Below, piece after piece: positions 34,821-43,594 of a stretch of 64,000 nt of DNA (its first letter is position 1; each line of letters opens with the position of its first letter). The translations under genes were made by a program, and so were the position numbers. The notes under the pieces are model-generated. The model saw only the letters and a list, made by a program, of their open reading frames with translations, ran no database searches and was not told the origin of the DNA. This DNA comes from Paraburkholderia kururiensis (GTDB lineage: Bacteria; Pseudomonadota; Gammaproteobacteria; Burkholderiales; Burkholderiaceae): the NCBI RefSeq assembly GCF_034424375.1, contig NZ_CP139965.1:248001-312000 (forward strand), written 5' to 3'.

Positions 34821-35882
34821 TCAGAAGCGCAGCGGCCACACGAGCAACCGGGCGCGCAATGTATGCAGAAGACGGGCAATGCCTTCCGGTTCCTTGACCA
34901 GGAAACCAATGATCAGTAACCCGAATATTATTTTCTGGATGTTCTGTAACAGTCCGTCGTCCACCCGCCCCTGGAACAGGGCATGGGAAGCGAGGTCGAG
35001 CGCCAGCGGCAACAGGCTGATGAAAGCCGCGCCAATGAAGCTGCCCGTAAGGCTCCCGAGCCCGCCGATGATGACGATGAAGAGGATCTGGAACGAGCGC
35101 GACAGCCCGAAGCTCTGAACGCCGGCCGAGCCCAGATAGACGAACACCCACAACGCGCCCGCGATGCCGAGGTAAAACGAGCTGACCGCGAACGCCAGCA
35201 CCTTGTTGCTGTTCACGCGGATGCCGACGACCGACGCCGCGGTATCCATGTCGCGGATCGCCATCCAGTTTCGACCGGTCTGGCTGCGCGTCACGTTCCA
35301 TGCAATCCATGTCAGCAGCGTCACCGTCAGCAGGACGAGGTAATACTTGTCCAGCGGGCTCACCACGTTCCATCCGAACACGGTCAGACGTGGCGCCGAG
35401 ATCGTCCCCGACGAGCCGTAGTTGTAGAACCACGGAAACTTCAGGAACAGCCACTCGAGGAAAAACTGTGCGGCGAGGCTCGTGACCATCAGGTAGAAGC
35501 CCTTGATCTTCGCGCTCGGCAGGCCGAAGACGGCGCCCACCAGCGCCGCCACCAGTCCGCCGAGCAGCAGTGCGAGCGGAAAGCCAAGGTTGGCGCGGAT
35601 CAGGAATGCGTACGTGACGAACGCACCCACCGCCATGAAGCCGCCCGAGCCGAGCGAGGTCTGCCCGGCGTAGCCGGTCAGCAGGTTCAGGCCGAGGCCC
35701 GCCAGCGCCAGCACGAGGAACGGCACGAGGACGGCATTGAGCCAGTATTCGTTGCCGAGCCACGGCACGATGACGAAGGCCAGCACCAGCAGCAACGCCA
35801 GCGCGCCGCGGCCGGAGATCGGGTCCTTGAACAGCCGGGTCGCGGCATACCGCTGGCGGGCGGAAAGTGTCGTATCGGTCAT
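34821..35882 (-). CDS. ABC importer permease, LivM type
   Basis: 353 residues, about ten hydrophobic segments. The LivM landmarks GLNLLTGYAGQTSLGSGGFMAVGAF and GRNWMAIRDMDTAASVVGIRVNSNKVLAFAVS (EAA-like loop) are present, with GGLGSLTGSFIGAAFI later. A basic cytosolic N-terminus of about 30 residues precedes TM1. It follows the LivH-type permease by 13 bases, so both form the membrane channel. Confidence 0.92.
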   Translation of the reverse strand: MTDTTLSARQRYAATRLFKDPISGRGALALLLVLAFVIVPWLGNEYWLNAVLVPFLVLALAGLGLNLLTGYAGQTSLGSGGFMAVGAFVTYAFLIRANLGFPLALLLGGLVAALVGAVFGLPSAKIKGFYLMVTSLAAQFFLEWLFLKFPWFYNYGSSGTISAPRLTVFGWNVVSPLDKYYLVLLTVTLLTWIAWNVTRSQTGRNWMAIRDMDTAASVVGIRVNSNKVLAFAVSSFYLGIAGALWVFVYLGSAGVQSFGLSRSFQILFIVIIGGLGSLTGSFIGAAFISLLPLALDLASHALFQGRVDDGLLQNIQKIIFGLLIIGFLVKEPEGIARLLHTLRARLLVWPLRF

Positions 35883-35895
35883 GAGAGTCCTTCGT

Positions 35896-36777
35896 TCAAA
35901 CCCGCTCGATGGTCCGCTCGCCGAAGATGCCGGCGGGACGCACGAACAGGAACGCCAGGGCGAGGAAATAGGCGAACCAGGCCGTGATGCCGCCGCCGAC
36001 GTAGGGACCGATATAGGTCTCGGCCAGGTTCTCCGAGGCGCCGACGATCAGGCCGCCGACAATCGCCCCGCCGATCGATGTGAAGCCGCCGATGATCAAC
36101 ACGGGCAGCGCCTTGAGCACCACGAGCGAGAGCGAGAACTGCACGCCCTGGCGCGCGCCCCACAGCAGACCCGCCACGAGGCCGACCACGCCGGCCACCG
36201 ACCAGACGATCTGCCAGATGCGGTTCAGGTTGATGCCGATCGACAGCGCGGCGCGCGTGTCGTCGGCCACGGCCCGCAACGAGACGCCGATGCGCGTGCG
36301 CTCGAACAGCAATGCCAGCACGACCACCAGCACGCCGGCGGTCACGGCGGCGACCAGATCGAACTGGCTGATCATCACGCCGCCGACGAAGATCGGCACG
36401 TCGTCGATGCCGAGGTTCAGCGCATGCACGTCGGCGCCCAGCGCGCCCTGCGCCGCGCCCTCCACCACGTAGGACAAGCCGAGCGTGGCCATGAACAGCG
36501 TCATCGGACTGCGGTTGGTGAGCGGCCGCAGCACGAAGCGGTCGATCAGGACTGCCAGCACGATCAGCGCGACGATCGTGAGCAGCAGCGCGACCGCGAA
36601 CGGCACGCCCTTCTCCAGCAGCGTGACGAAGAGCAGCGCGGAAAACAGCAGGATCGAACCCTGCGCGAAGTTGAACACGCCGCTCGCCTTGTAGATCAGC
36701 ACGTACCCGATCGCGACCAGCGAATACATCGTGCCGGACAGCAAACCGCCGATCAGGGTTTCGAGGAAAAAACTCAT
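35896..36777 (-). CDS. ABC importer permease, LivH type
   Basis: 293 residues with about eight membrane segments. The start FFLETLIGGLLSGTMYSLVAIGYVLIYKASGVFNFAQG is the standard LivH opening. The inner loop TRIGVSLRAVADDTRAALSIGIN is the ATPase-coupling site, and IGGFTSIGGAIVGGLIVG lies near the C-terminus. It is 15 bases after the LivG-type ATPase gene. Confidence 0.92.
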   Translation of the reverse strand: MSFFLETLIGGLLSGTMYSLVAIGYVLIYKASGVFNFAQGSILLFSALLFVTLLEKGVPFAVALLLTIVALIVLAVLIDRFVLRPLTNRSPMTLFMATLGLSYVVEGAAQGALGADVHALNLGIDDVPIFVGGVMISQFDLVAAVTAGVLVVVLALLFERTRIGVSLRAVADDTRAALSIGINLNRIWQIVWSVAGVVGLVAGLLWGARQGVQFSLSLVVLKALPVLIIGGFTSIGGAIVGGLIVGASENLAETYIGPYVGGGITAWFAYFLALAFLFVRPAGIFGERTIERV

Positions 36778-36792
36778 CGACTTGCGCTCCGC

Positions 36793-37587
36793 TCAGTGCA
36801 CCGTACCGAGGTACGCTGCGATCACTTCCGGGTTGTCCTGCACCTCGGCGGGCGTGCCGTCGCCGACCTTGCGGCCGTAATCGAGCACGACGACGTGATC
36901 GGAGAGGCTCATGATCACGCCGACGTCGTGCTCGATCAGCACCACGGTCACGCCGAGATCGCGGTTGATGTCGGCAATGAACCGGCTCATCTCCTGCTTC
37001 TCGTCGGCGTTCATGCCGGCCATCGGCTCGTCCAGCAGCAGCAGCCGCGGCGACGACACGAGCGCCCGCCCCAGCTCCACGCGCTTCTGCACGCCGTAGG
37101 GCAGGTTCCCGACAGGCGTATGGCGATACGTCTGCAGTTCGAGGAATTCCAGCACCGCCTCGCTGCGTGCGAGAAAATCGGCGGCCTCGCGCCTCGCCCG
37201 CGGCAAACGCAGCGCCTGTTCGAGGAAGGTGGCGTGCGAATGGCGCGACAGCCCGGCCAGCACGTTGTCGCGCACGCTCATCTTCTTGAACAGCGCGTTG
37301 TTCTGGAACGTGCGGCCGATGCCGCGCTTCGCCGCAGCGAACGGATGCAGGCGCCGGAAGTGTTCGTTCTCGTAGTGGATCTCGCCGGAGTCGGGCGTAT
37401 AGACGCCGTTGAGCACGTTCAGCAGCGAACTCTTGCCCGCGCCGTTGGGCCCGATCAGCGCGCAGATTTCGCCGCGCCGCACCGCGAACGAGAGCTGCGT
37501 AAGCGCCTGCACACCAAGGAACGACAGCGAGATGTCGCGGACTTCGAGGATGACGTCGGGCGGCGCGGCGTTGAGCTCGTGCGTCAT
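36793..37587 (-). CDS. ABC importer ATPase, LivG type
   Basis: 264 residues from the ATG at 37587, which overlaps the stop of the upstream gene as ATGA. Walker A is GPNGAGKSS (about 46-54), GRTFQNNALFKKMSVRDNVL is the Q-loop region, the signature is LPYGVQKRVELGRAL and Walker B is LLLLDEPMAGMN. The signature LPYG instead of LSGG is common in LivG relatives of aromatic and sulfonate systems. The N-terminus is extended by about 10 residues over E. coli LivG. Confidence 0.92.
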   Translation of the reverse strand: MTHELNAAPPDVILEVRDISLSFLGVQALTQLSFAVRRGEICALIGPNGAGKSSLLNVLNGVYTPDSGEIHYENEHFRRLHPFAAAKRGIGRTFQNNALFKKMSVRDNVLAGLSRHSHATFLEQALRLPRARREAADFLARSEAVLEFLELQTYRHTPVGNLPYGVQKRVELGRALVSSPRLLLLDEPMAGMNADEKQEMSRFIADINRDLGVTVVLIEHDVGVIMSLSDHVVVLDYGRKVGDGTPAEVQDNPEVIAAYLGTVH

Positions 37588-38567
37588 GCCGCCCCCTCGT
37601 GCGGCTGGCCGGCCGCCGGCACGGCGGCCTCGAGCACCCCGCGTACCTCGCGGCCGCCGCGCGGCAAGCCATGCAGAGCGTCCACGCGGCCCAGCAGCCA
37701 ACGCGAGAACAACCCGCCCGGCCGCTCGGCCGCGCGATCCGTCAAGGCACGCGACCAGCTGCCCGCCGCGGCGAGGCGTTCGTGCAATTGCGCCTCCAGC
37801 CGCTCGAGATGCGCGGGCGAAGCCAGCAGCCGATCCGGCTGGACCTCATGACGATCCCGCGTGGACGAAGCGCCGACCTCGGGCGAGGCCAGCACGTCGC
37901 CGTCTTCCAGCCAGCACGCCAGCACCTGTTCCAGCCCGCCGGGCCATTCGGTGCCCTCTTCCACCCACGACACCCGCTGATGCCGCAGCGCGTGCCGCAA
38001 CCCGGTCCGCGCATGAAACGCGCTGTCGCTGCCGGCCGGACCGGCCAGTGCATCGAGCGCGACGAGTTGCCATGCACCGCCGTGGTGGGCCACCGACTGG
38101 GCCGAATAGAGCGTCGCCGGCCCCGGCGGCGCGTATCCGCTGGCAAGCCACGCCGAAACGGTCTTCCTGTCCTGCACGAACGCATGGGTCGGCGCGGCCG
38201 CCTCGAGCGCGCGGCGCAGCGTATCCGCATGCGCGTTGCGATCCACGCTGACCACCGCCGCTCCGGCTGCGTGGGCGGCCAGCGCGATCAGGATCAGATC
38301 CGGTTCCAGCGCGCCGCTCACCGCGAGACGCGAGCCCGAGCCTGGACCTGGCCGCTGCAATTCGAGGCCCTGCCGCAGCTGCGCCACCCTTTGCGGCACG
38401 TCCTCCCAGCGCAACGCGCCCCACTGGCCGCGCTGCTTGTGCAGCAGCGCGAGCGCCTGCGGCCGCGTTTGCGCCCAATGAGCGATGCGTGCCTCCAGGT
38501 CCGCCGGAAATCGCACGGTGGCCGCGTCGGGTAACGCATCGACGGTCATCAAAACGGCGTCATCCAT
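37584..38567 (-). CDS. degenerate AMP-binding (acyl-CoA-synthetase-like) protein
   Basis: 327 residues from the ATG at 38567. Residues about 15-135 look like the N-terminal subdomain of long-chain acyl-CoA synthetases (ARIAHWAQTRPQALALLHK, RWEDVPQRVAQLRQGL, LALAAHAAGAAVVSVDRN). Residues about 205-300 resemble a later part of the same fold (WPGGLEQVLACWLEDGDVLA, LLASPAHLERLEAQLHERLA). The ATP-binding SSGTTGxPK loop, the adenylate-forming core and the C-terminal domain are all missing; full members have 600 or more residues. It keeps an open frame and an ATGA overlap with the LivG-type gene, so it is translated but cannot be an ordinary ligase. Role unknown. Confidence 0.6.
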   Translation of the reverse strand: MDDAVLMTVDALPDAATVRFPADLEARIAHWAQTRPQALALLHKQRGQWGALRWEDVPQRVAQLRQGLELQRPGPGSGSRLAVSGALEPDLILIALAAHAAGAAVVSVDRNAHADTLRRALEAAAPTHAFVQDRKTVSAWLASGYAPPGPATLYSAQSVAHHGGAWQLVALDALAGPAGSDSAFHARTGLRHALRHQRVSWVEEGTEWPGGLEQVLACWLEDGDVLASPEVGASSTRDRHEVQPDRLLASPAHLERLEAQLHERLAAAGSWSRALTDRAAERPGGLFSRWLLGRVDALHGLPRGGREVRGVLEAAVPAAGQPHEGAA

Positions 38568-38578
38568 GTCTCGTTCCC

Positions 38579-39976
38579 TCAAACCGGCACGACTTGCTCT
38601 TGCTTGAGCTTGACGCGCTCGATGTCGCGATAGCCCGCAGCCGGGTGCGATTGCCCCAGATACGGCCCTTCGCCGAACAGCTTCTCGCGCAGCGTGCCCG
38701 GCCGGTACGCGGTGGGATAGACGCCGCGACGCTGCAACTCGGGCACGAGGTAATGCACGACGTCCTCGAAAGTCTCGTGCGCCACCGCGTAGGCGAGGTT
38801 GAAGCCGTCGACGTCGGTTTCCTCGGCCCATTCCTGGAGGATGTCGGCCACCGTCGAAGGCGAGCCCACGAACACTGGCCCGAGTCCGCCAATGCCGCCC
38901 CAGCGGGCCAGTTCGTCGATCGTCCAGGCCTTGTCGCCGTTCGCGAGGTGTTCGACCGCCGAGATGATCGCGTTGGTCTCCACGTGCTTGACGAGATCGG
39001 TGGGGGCGTACTGGCCGAAGTCGATACCGGTCCAGCCCGACATCAGCACGAGCGCGCCGTCGTACGACACGTAGCGCTTGTATTCCTCGAACTTCGCCTG
39101 CGCCTTCTCGTCCGTTTCGTCGACGATCAGCGTGACAAGCGCATAGGTGAGGACCTTGCGCGGATCGCGTCCCACCTCGGCCGCGCGACGGCGAATGTCG
39201 GCCACGTACTCGCGCAGCGTCGCGCGCAGCGGCGTAGACACGAACACGCATTCGGCATGCTGCGCGGCAAACGCCTTGCCCGCACCCGACGCGCCGGCCT
39301 GGTACAGCACCGGCGTGCGCTGCGGCGACGGCTCGCACAGGTGATAGCCGGGCACGTCGAAATAGCGGCCCTTATGGCCGATCTCGTGGACCTTCTCCGG
39401 GTGCGCGAAGATGCGGCGTTCGCGGTCGCGCACCACGGCGCCGTCTTCCCAACTGCCCTCGAACAGCTTGTAGAGCACTTCGACGTACTCGTTCGCGATC
39501 TCGTAGCGGTTGTTATGGACCGCGAGGCCGCTCTGACCGACGTTCTTCGCGCCGCTCTCCAGATACGACGTGACGATGTTCCAGCCCACCCGTCCCTTCG
39601 TGTGGTGATCGGCCGTCGACAGCCGGCGCGCGAACGTATACGGATGCTCAAACGACGTGGACGCGGTGATGCCGATGCCCAGGTGCTCGGTGGCCAGCGC
39701 GATCGGTGCGGCGAGCTGCAGCGGGTCGTTGACGGGGATCTGCACGCCCTGCTGGAGCGCGTGATAGAGGCTGCCGCGATAGACGTCGTAATAGCCGATC
39801 ACGTCCGCGATGAAGATGCCGTCGAAGATGCCTTTTTCGAGCAGCTTCGCGAGATCGGTCCAGTATTCGAGATCCTTGTATTGCCACGAGCGATCGCGCG
39901 GATGGGCCCACAGGCCCGGCGACTGGTGGCCGACACAGTTCATCTCGAATGCGTTGAAACGGATGGTCTTGCTCAT
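38579..39976 (-). CDS. FMNH2-dependent monooxygenase, NtaA/SnaA/DszA family
   Basis: 465 residues from the ATG at 39976 (GGGGAGT upstream). A bacterial-luciferase-like TIM barrel with IRFNAFEMNCVGHQSPGLWA at the start, GIFIADVIGYYDVY near 55, ASTSFEHPYTFARRLSTADH near 105 and GWNIVTSYLESGAKNVG near 130. It uses reduced flavin to oxidise C-S or C-N bonds; DszA acts on sulfones. First gene of the operon, with the importer and an SfnB-like enzyme behind it, so it probably starts sulfur release from an imported organosulfur compound. No flavin reductase gene is present in the window. Confidence 0.88.
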   Translation of the reverse strand: MSKTIRFNAFEMNCVGHQSPGLWAHPRDRSWQYKDLEYWTDLAKLLEKGIFDGIFIADVIGYYDVYRGSLYHALQQGVQIPVNDPLQLAAPIALATEHLGIGITASTSFEHPYTFARRLSTADHHTKGRVGWNIVTSYLESGAKNVGQSGLAVHNNRYEIANEYVEVLYKLFEGSWEDGAVVRDRERRIFAHPEKVHEIGHKGRYFDVPGYHLCEPSPQRTPVLYQAGASGAGKAFAAQHAECVFVSTPLRATLREYVADIRRRAAEVGRDPRKVLTYALVTLIVDETDEKAQAKFEEYKRYVSYDGALVLMSGWTGIDFGQYAPTDLVKHVETNAIISAVEHLANGDKAWTIDELARWGGIGGLGPVFVGSPSTVADILQEWAEETDVDGFNLAYAVAHETFEDVVHYLVPELQRRGVYPTAYRPGTLREKLFGEGPYLGQSHPAAGYRDIERVKLKQEQVVPV

Positions 39977-40170
39977 GCTGGGGACTCCCCGGTGCGTACA
40001 GGACCGCTGCCGGAACGATCGCCGCAATCCGGGTTCGTAGCGGGTTCAGCGTGGCCTGTGGGTGACGTCATCTGGATAGTCGACGAAAAGCCGCAGCCAT
40101 CACCTTTGCTGCGGCTGGGTAAAAATCGCTTTGCACCTGAAACGCGAAATTCAATCAATATATTTCGCAA
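39973..40170 (-). CDS. possible leader ORF overlapping the monooxygenase start
   Basis: An open frame of 65 codons, or 32 from an internal ATG at 40071, ends in TGA inside the ATGA that starts the monooxygenase. The sequence from the internal start is MTSPTGHAEPATNPDCGDRS and onward, rich in Pro, Gly and Ser. It has no recognised family. Overlap with the first gene would allow translational coupling. It may be chance in GC-rich DNA. Confidence 0.25.
   Translation of the reverse strand: MRNILIEFRVSGAKRFLPSRSKGDGCGFSSTIQMTSPTGHAEPATNPDCGDRSGSGPVRTGESPA
40089..40116 (-). terminator. terminator-like hairpin in the leader of the sulfur operon
   Basis: AGCCGCAGC and GCTGCGGCT pair perfectly (nine base pairs, ten-base loop). 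On the minus strand, the direction of the operon, TTTT follows the stem directly. It stands 112 bases before the monooxygenase start, so it could act as an attenuator if the promoter is upstream, or end a short transcript. The AT-rich DNA at 40140-40215 is the likely promoter. Confidence 0.5.
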
Positions 40171-40913
40171 TGAAAACCAATAACTATTTCTTTATAAAAT
40201 ATGAAGCGACATGAAAACAGCACAATCGCTGCTATGGCATTTATGCCGCTGCTTGCTGGAGTGTCGATTCACGCTGTGCTCATCGATGCTGGTAATGACC
40301 AAAGCGCCCTATAAAGCGATTTGCATGCCAATTGGCTAATTCGGCTCGCTGTCGGATTGAAACGGGTATTCACGCGTACTCGCCGGCAATGCATTGCAAT
40401 TCGAATGGGGCCGGGAAAAAGATGAATGGTGCATATGCAGCAGCATAGAAGCAGCCCCCTGCTGCCAGGCCAGCAACCCGCAAGGGTTCTGTTGCATCAA
40501 GGCGTTCGGCTATCGGTGACGCGCGCGGCCAGTGGGCGAGCGTTGCGCTCATGGAAGAGATCGTCGAGGGATTGAGCGAGTTCGTCGGCTTCGATGAAGG
40601 TGGCGCATGTCCGGCAACACCGCCTTGACATCTCAGCCAGGACGGGCGCTAGCGATACGGTGCATGTATGCCGCGATCTGCGAGCGGAAGGATCCGTCGC
40701 GTGCACCGGAGACTTCTCTTTCGGCACACGCAAGCGCAATCGCCAGGACAATCACAGCGACAATCGCACGACGCGATGATTGCCCGCCTTCACCGCGGCG
40801 GCTTCGTTGAATCAATGACCGGTATTTCATGGATACTCGGGAATTCCGTTTGCCGAAGCGGCGCGACGAATCAAACGAGCGAATGGAGGCCATGGCTCCT
40901 CCGCGCAGCAGGG
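40171..40913. other. 743-base region between two minus-strand operons
   Basis: The part next to 40171 is AT-rich (several A/T tracts to about 40215) and probably holds the sulfur-operon promoter. Inverted repeats are seen near 40437-40465. A minus-strand frame at about 40497-40620 (EADELAQSLDDLFHERNARP) has protein-like composition but no start and may be gene debris. A small membrane-type ORF occupies 40633-40830. Otherwise nothing is supported. Confidence 0.4.
40633..40830 (-). CDS. possible small membrane protein
   Basis: 65 codons from the ATG at 40830. A basic N-terminus is followed by one hydrophobic segment (AIVAVIVLAIALACA, about 22-36) and a charged tail ending SARPG. It could be a signal-anchored or lipoprotein-like peptide. 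The ribosome-binding site is weak (GAGTATCC). No family was recognised. Confidence 0.3.
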   Translation of the reverse strand: MKYRSLIQRSRRGEGGQSSRRAIVAVIVLAIALACAEREVSGARDGSFRSQIAAYMHRIASARPG

Positions 40914-42521
40914 TTACTGCAACGAAACGCCATCGAAGCGATGACTGCCGAGCGGCGAAAAGACGAGTCCGTCGACCCGCTTCGAAGCCGGCAGCGAAAC
41001 GATGGAGTGCGCGATGGGCGTAAACGGCACCTGCTGCTTGAAGATGATCTGCGCCTGCTCGTAGAGCGACGTCCGTTCCGCGACATTCGTGTCCGAGCGC
41101 GCCTTCTCGATCAGCGAATTGAATGAAGGATCGCACCACTTCGACACATTGCTTCCGTGCACAGCCTCGCAGCCGAGCAGCGCACCCAGCCAGTTGTCGG
41201 GGTCACCGTTGTCGCCCGACCAGCCATAGAGCAGCGCGTCGTGTTCGCCGCCCTGCTTTGCGCGCCGATTGTATTCGCCCCACTCGTAGCTCACGATTTT
41301 CGCGCGCACGCCGATCTTCGCCCAGTCCTGCTGGATGAGTTGCGCCATGAGCTGCGCGTTCGGATTGTAGGGCCGCTGCACGGGCATCGCCCATAGCGTC
41401 AACTCGAAGCCGTCGGGTAGCCCCGCCTGCGCGAGCAGTGCGCGCGCCTTCGCCGGGTCGTATGGAGCATCCCTGAGCGTCGTGTTGTACGACCATTGAG
41501 CGGGCGGCATCGGGTTCGTCGCAATCTTCGCATTGCCTGCGAACACGGCCTGAATGATGGCGGGCTTGTCGATCGCCATGTCAAGCGCCTCGCGCACCTT
41601 CACGCGATCGAGTGGCGGATGCTGCGTGTTGTATGCAACGAAGCCAACGTTGAACCCGACACCCGATACGATCTTCAGCTTCGGATTGCGCTTGATGGTG
41701 TCCAGATCCGTCGGACGCGGAAACACCGACACCTGGCACTCGCCGCTCTCGAGCTTCTGGATGCGCACCTTGGGGTCGGGTGTGATGGCAAAGACGAGGT
41801 GTGCAAGCTTGACGTCCTCAGGCCGCCAATAGTCGGGATTCGCGTCGTAACGGATCGCCGCATCTTTCTGGTACGAGCGGAACACGAACGGCCCGGTACC
41901 CACGGGCAACTGGTTGATGTCGGCCTCGCGGTGTGCCGCGCTCAGTTGCGCTGCGTACTCGGCAGAGAGAATCGACGCAAAGCTCATCGCGAGATTACCC
42001 ACAAAAATGACGTCCGGTGTCTTGAGATCGAAGCGCACCGTATAGTCATCCAGTTTCTCGATGCGCTCGATGTTCTTGTCAAAGCCCAGATCGGTAAAGT
42101 ACGGAAAGCTCGTGGGATATGCCTTGCGAAAGGGTTGCTGAGGATCCAGCATGCGATTGAACGTGAACAGCACGTCATCAGCATTGAAATCCCGTGCAGG
42201 GCGGAACCAGGCCGTAGTCTGGAACTTCACGCCGTGACGCAGGTGAAATGTGTGGACGCGCTGATCCGGCGAACTGTCCCAGCTCGTGGCGAGTCCGGGC
42301 GTGAGGTCAAGGGTGCCGTTGCGAAACTGGACCAGCTCGTTGTACACCGTATTCGTGCTTGCGTCGAAATCCGTACTCGTGGTGTGCTGCCCAGGATCAA
42401 AGCCGGCGGGGCTGCCCTCGCTGCAAAACACGAGCGTGCCGGCTGAAGCCGCGTGAGCGGCAGCGCCCACCACGGTGATACAGGAAATGAACGCTGCGCA
42501 GAGCAGCTTACCGAGGCGCAT
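40914..42521 (-). CDS. peptide/oligopeptide-type ABC importer binding protein (SBP family 5)
   Basis: 535 residues from the ATG at 42521: signal peptide (MRLGKLLCAAFISCITVVGA, cleavage near AHA-ASA), then the family-5 fold with LVFCSEGSPAGFDPGQHTTS, GLATSWDSSPDQRVHTFHLR and HGVKFQTTAWF. A disulfide pair is suggested by LGCEAVHGSNVSKWCDPSFN, typical of DppA. Length is standard (DppA 535). It is a lone receptor here: no permease or ATPase adjoins on its strand. It may feed one of the two peptide-type importers in the window or a distant one. The substrate may be dipeptides or haem/glutathione-like compounds. Confidence 0.88.
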   Translation of the reverse strand: MRLGKLLCAAFISCITVVGAAAHAASAGTLVFCSEGSPAGFDPGQHTTSTDFDASTNTVYNELVQFRNGTLDLTPGLATSWDSSPDQRVHTFHLRHGVKFQTTAWFRPARDFNADDVLFTFNRMLDPQQPFRKAYPTSFPYFTDLGFDKNIERIEKLDDYTVRFDLKTPDVIFVGNLAMSFASILSAEYAAQLSAAHREADINQLPVGTGPFVFRSYQKDAAIRYDANPDYWRPEDVKLAHLVFAITPDPKVRIQKLESGECQVSVFPRPTDLDTIKRNPKLKIVSGVGFNVGFVAYNTQHPPLDRVKVREALDMAIDKPAIIQAVFAGNAKIATNPMPPAQWSYNTTLRDAPYDPAKARALLAQAGLPDGFELTLWAMPVQRPYNPNAQLMAQLIQQDWAKIGVRAKIVSYEWGEYNRRAKQGGEHDALLYGWSGDNGDPDNWLGALLGCEAVHGSNVSKWCDPSFNSLIEKARSDTNVAERTSLYEQAQIIFKQQVPFTPIAHSIVSLPASKRVDGLVFSPLGSHRFDGVSLQ

Positions 42522-42688
42522 GAGCGGGGCGCATAAGCGATGCGCCCGAATGACGGAGTGGCATGGTGGAGTCCCGCATGGTGGAGTCCCGAATAGACCG
42601 GACGATTCTCCTGGCACAGCCGGTCGGGCGCCACCAACTTATTCGAACAACGAAAGTCGTCGCGGTTCTAAGGCGCTTGCCCGTGCGG

Positions 42689-43594
42689 CTATGGCTTGAC
42701 GAACCTGAGTGTCATCCGATCCGACTCACCAATTGCGGCATAGCGATCCCGGTCAGCATCGCCGCCAGCGTAGGTCGGCGGCAGCGACCATACGCCATGC
42801 GGATAGTCCTTCGTATCCCGCGCATTCGCGTTAATCTCGCTACGCGCCACCAGTACGAAACCCGCGGCCTGCGCATGTTCGATCACGAAGGCTTCCGTCA
42901 CGTAGCCCGTATCGATCATTTGCTGCAAGGACGCGCCGGGCCGGGCGCGATGCTCTTCCACGCCGAGTTCCCCACCGCGCTTCAGCGCGCCATAAAACGC
43001 GCGGAAATTCGCATCGAGCTGACCATCCTTGATCCAGTTGTGGATGTTGCGGAAAGTGAGCACGCGGTCGAAGCGCTCGTGCGCGTCGAAGCCTGAAAAT
43101 GCGCCTGCGTGCAATCGACCAACGACGACGTTCCCATAGATGGCGGGGTCGCCGGCCAGCTTGCGAAGATAGGCGTCGTCGGTCGCGCGCTCTTCGAGAT
43201 CCGGCGCACCCGCCGGGCCGAGATATTGCGCCTCGTACAGATGGCCGGTGTCGTGCAGCCACGGCGCAAGAATGTCTGTGTACCAACCGCCGCCCGGCGC
43301 GATCTCCAGCACCGTTTGCGACGGACCCAGTTCGAAGAACTCCAGCGTTTGTTTCGGGTGGCGATAAACGTCGCGTGCTCTCGCCTTCTCGCTGCGTTGA
43401 GCGCCATCGATGGCGGCATCAAGGGAACGCGCAGCGGCAGGACGCGCTTGCGCTTCATGCGCAACAGGCTGCAAAGCAGACGGCGAAGTGGTGGTGCAGC
43501 CCGTTATCGTCAGCGCGATCAACGTCGTAACAACGGAGAGTGCGCGCGGCAACGCGGCGTTTGCCGGCGTGCGGCGGTCGTTGAATCGATTCAT
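42689..43594 (-). CDS. lipoprotein-anchored SAM-dependent methyltransferase-like protein
   Basis: 301 residues. The N-terminus has a lipoprotein signal with lipobox LTITGC (C33), so the mature protein should be exported and lipid-anchored. The body is a class I methyltransferase-like fold: motif I VLEIAPGGGWYTDILAPWL (about 95-113), then RVLTFRNIHNWIKDGQ and GGELGVEEHRA. This matches the 'predicted methyltransferase' family COG4798, whose members often have signal peptides. SAM is not normally present in the periplasm, so the activity is unclear. It is divergent from the homocysteine methyltransferase across a 484-base gap. Confidence 0.8.
   Translation of the reverse strand: MNRFNDRRTPANAALPRALSVVTTLIALTITGCTTTSPSALQPVAHEAQARPAAARSLDAAIDGAQRSEKARARDVYRHPKQTLEFFELGPSQTVLEIAPGGGWYTDILAPWLHDTGHLYEAQYLGPAGAPDLEERATDDAYLRKLAGDPAIYGNVVVGRLHAGAFSGFDAHERFDRVLTFRNIHNWIKDGQLDANFRAFYGALKRGGELGVEEHRARPGASLQQMIDTGYVTEAFVIEHAQAAGFVLVARSEINANARDTKDYPHGVWSLPPTYAGGDADRDRYAAIGESDRMTLRFVKP

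Noticed and set aside
40485..40510. GGTTCTGTTGCA reminiscent of IS6-family ends
   Set aside because: Only 12 bases match and no transposase sequence or second end is near.
42562..42590. 14-base direct repeat ATGGTGGAGTCCCG upstream of the binding-protein gene
   Set aside because: Only two short copies, not linked to any element; likely slippage.
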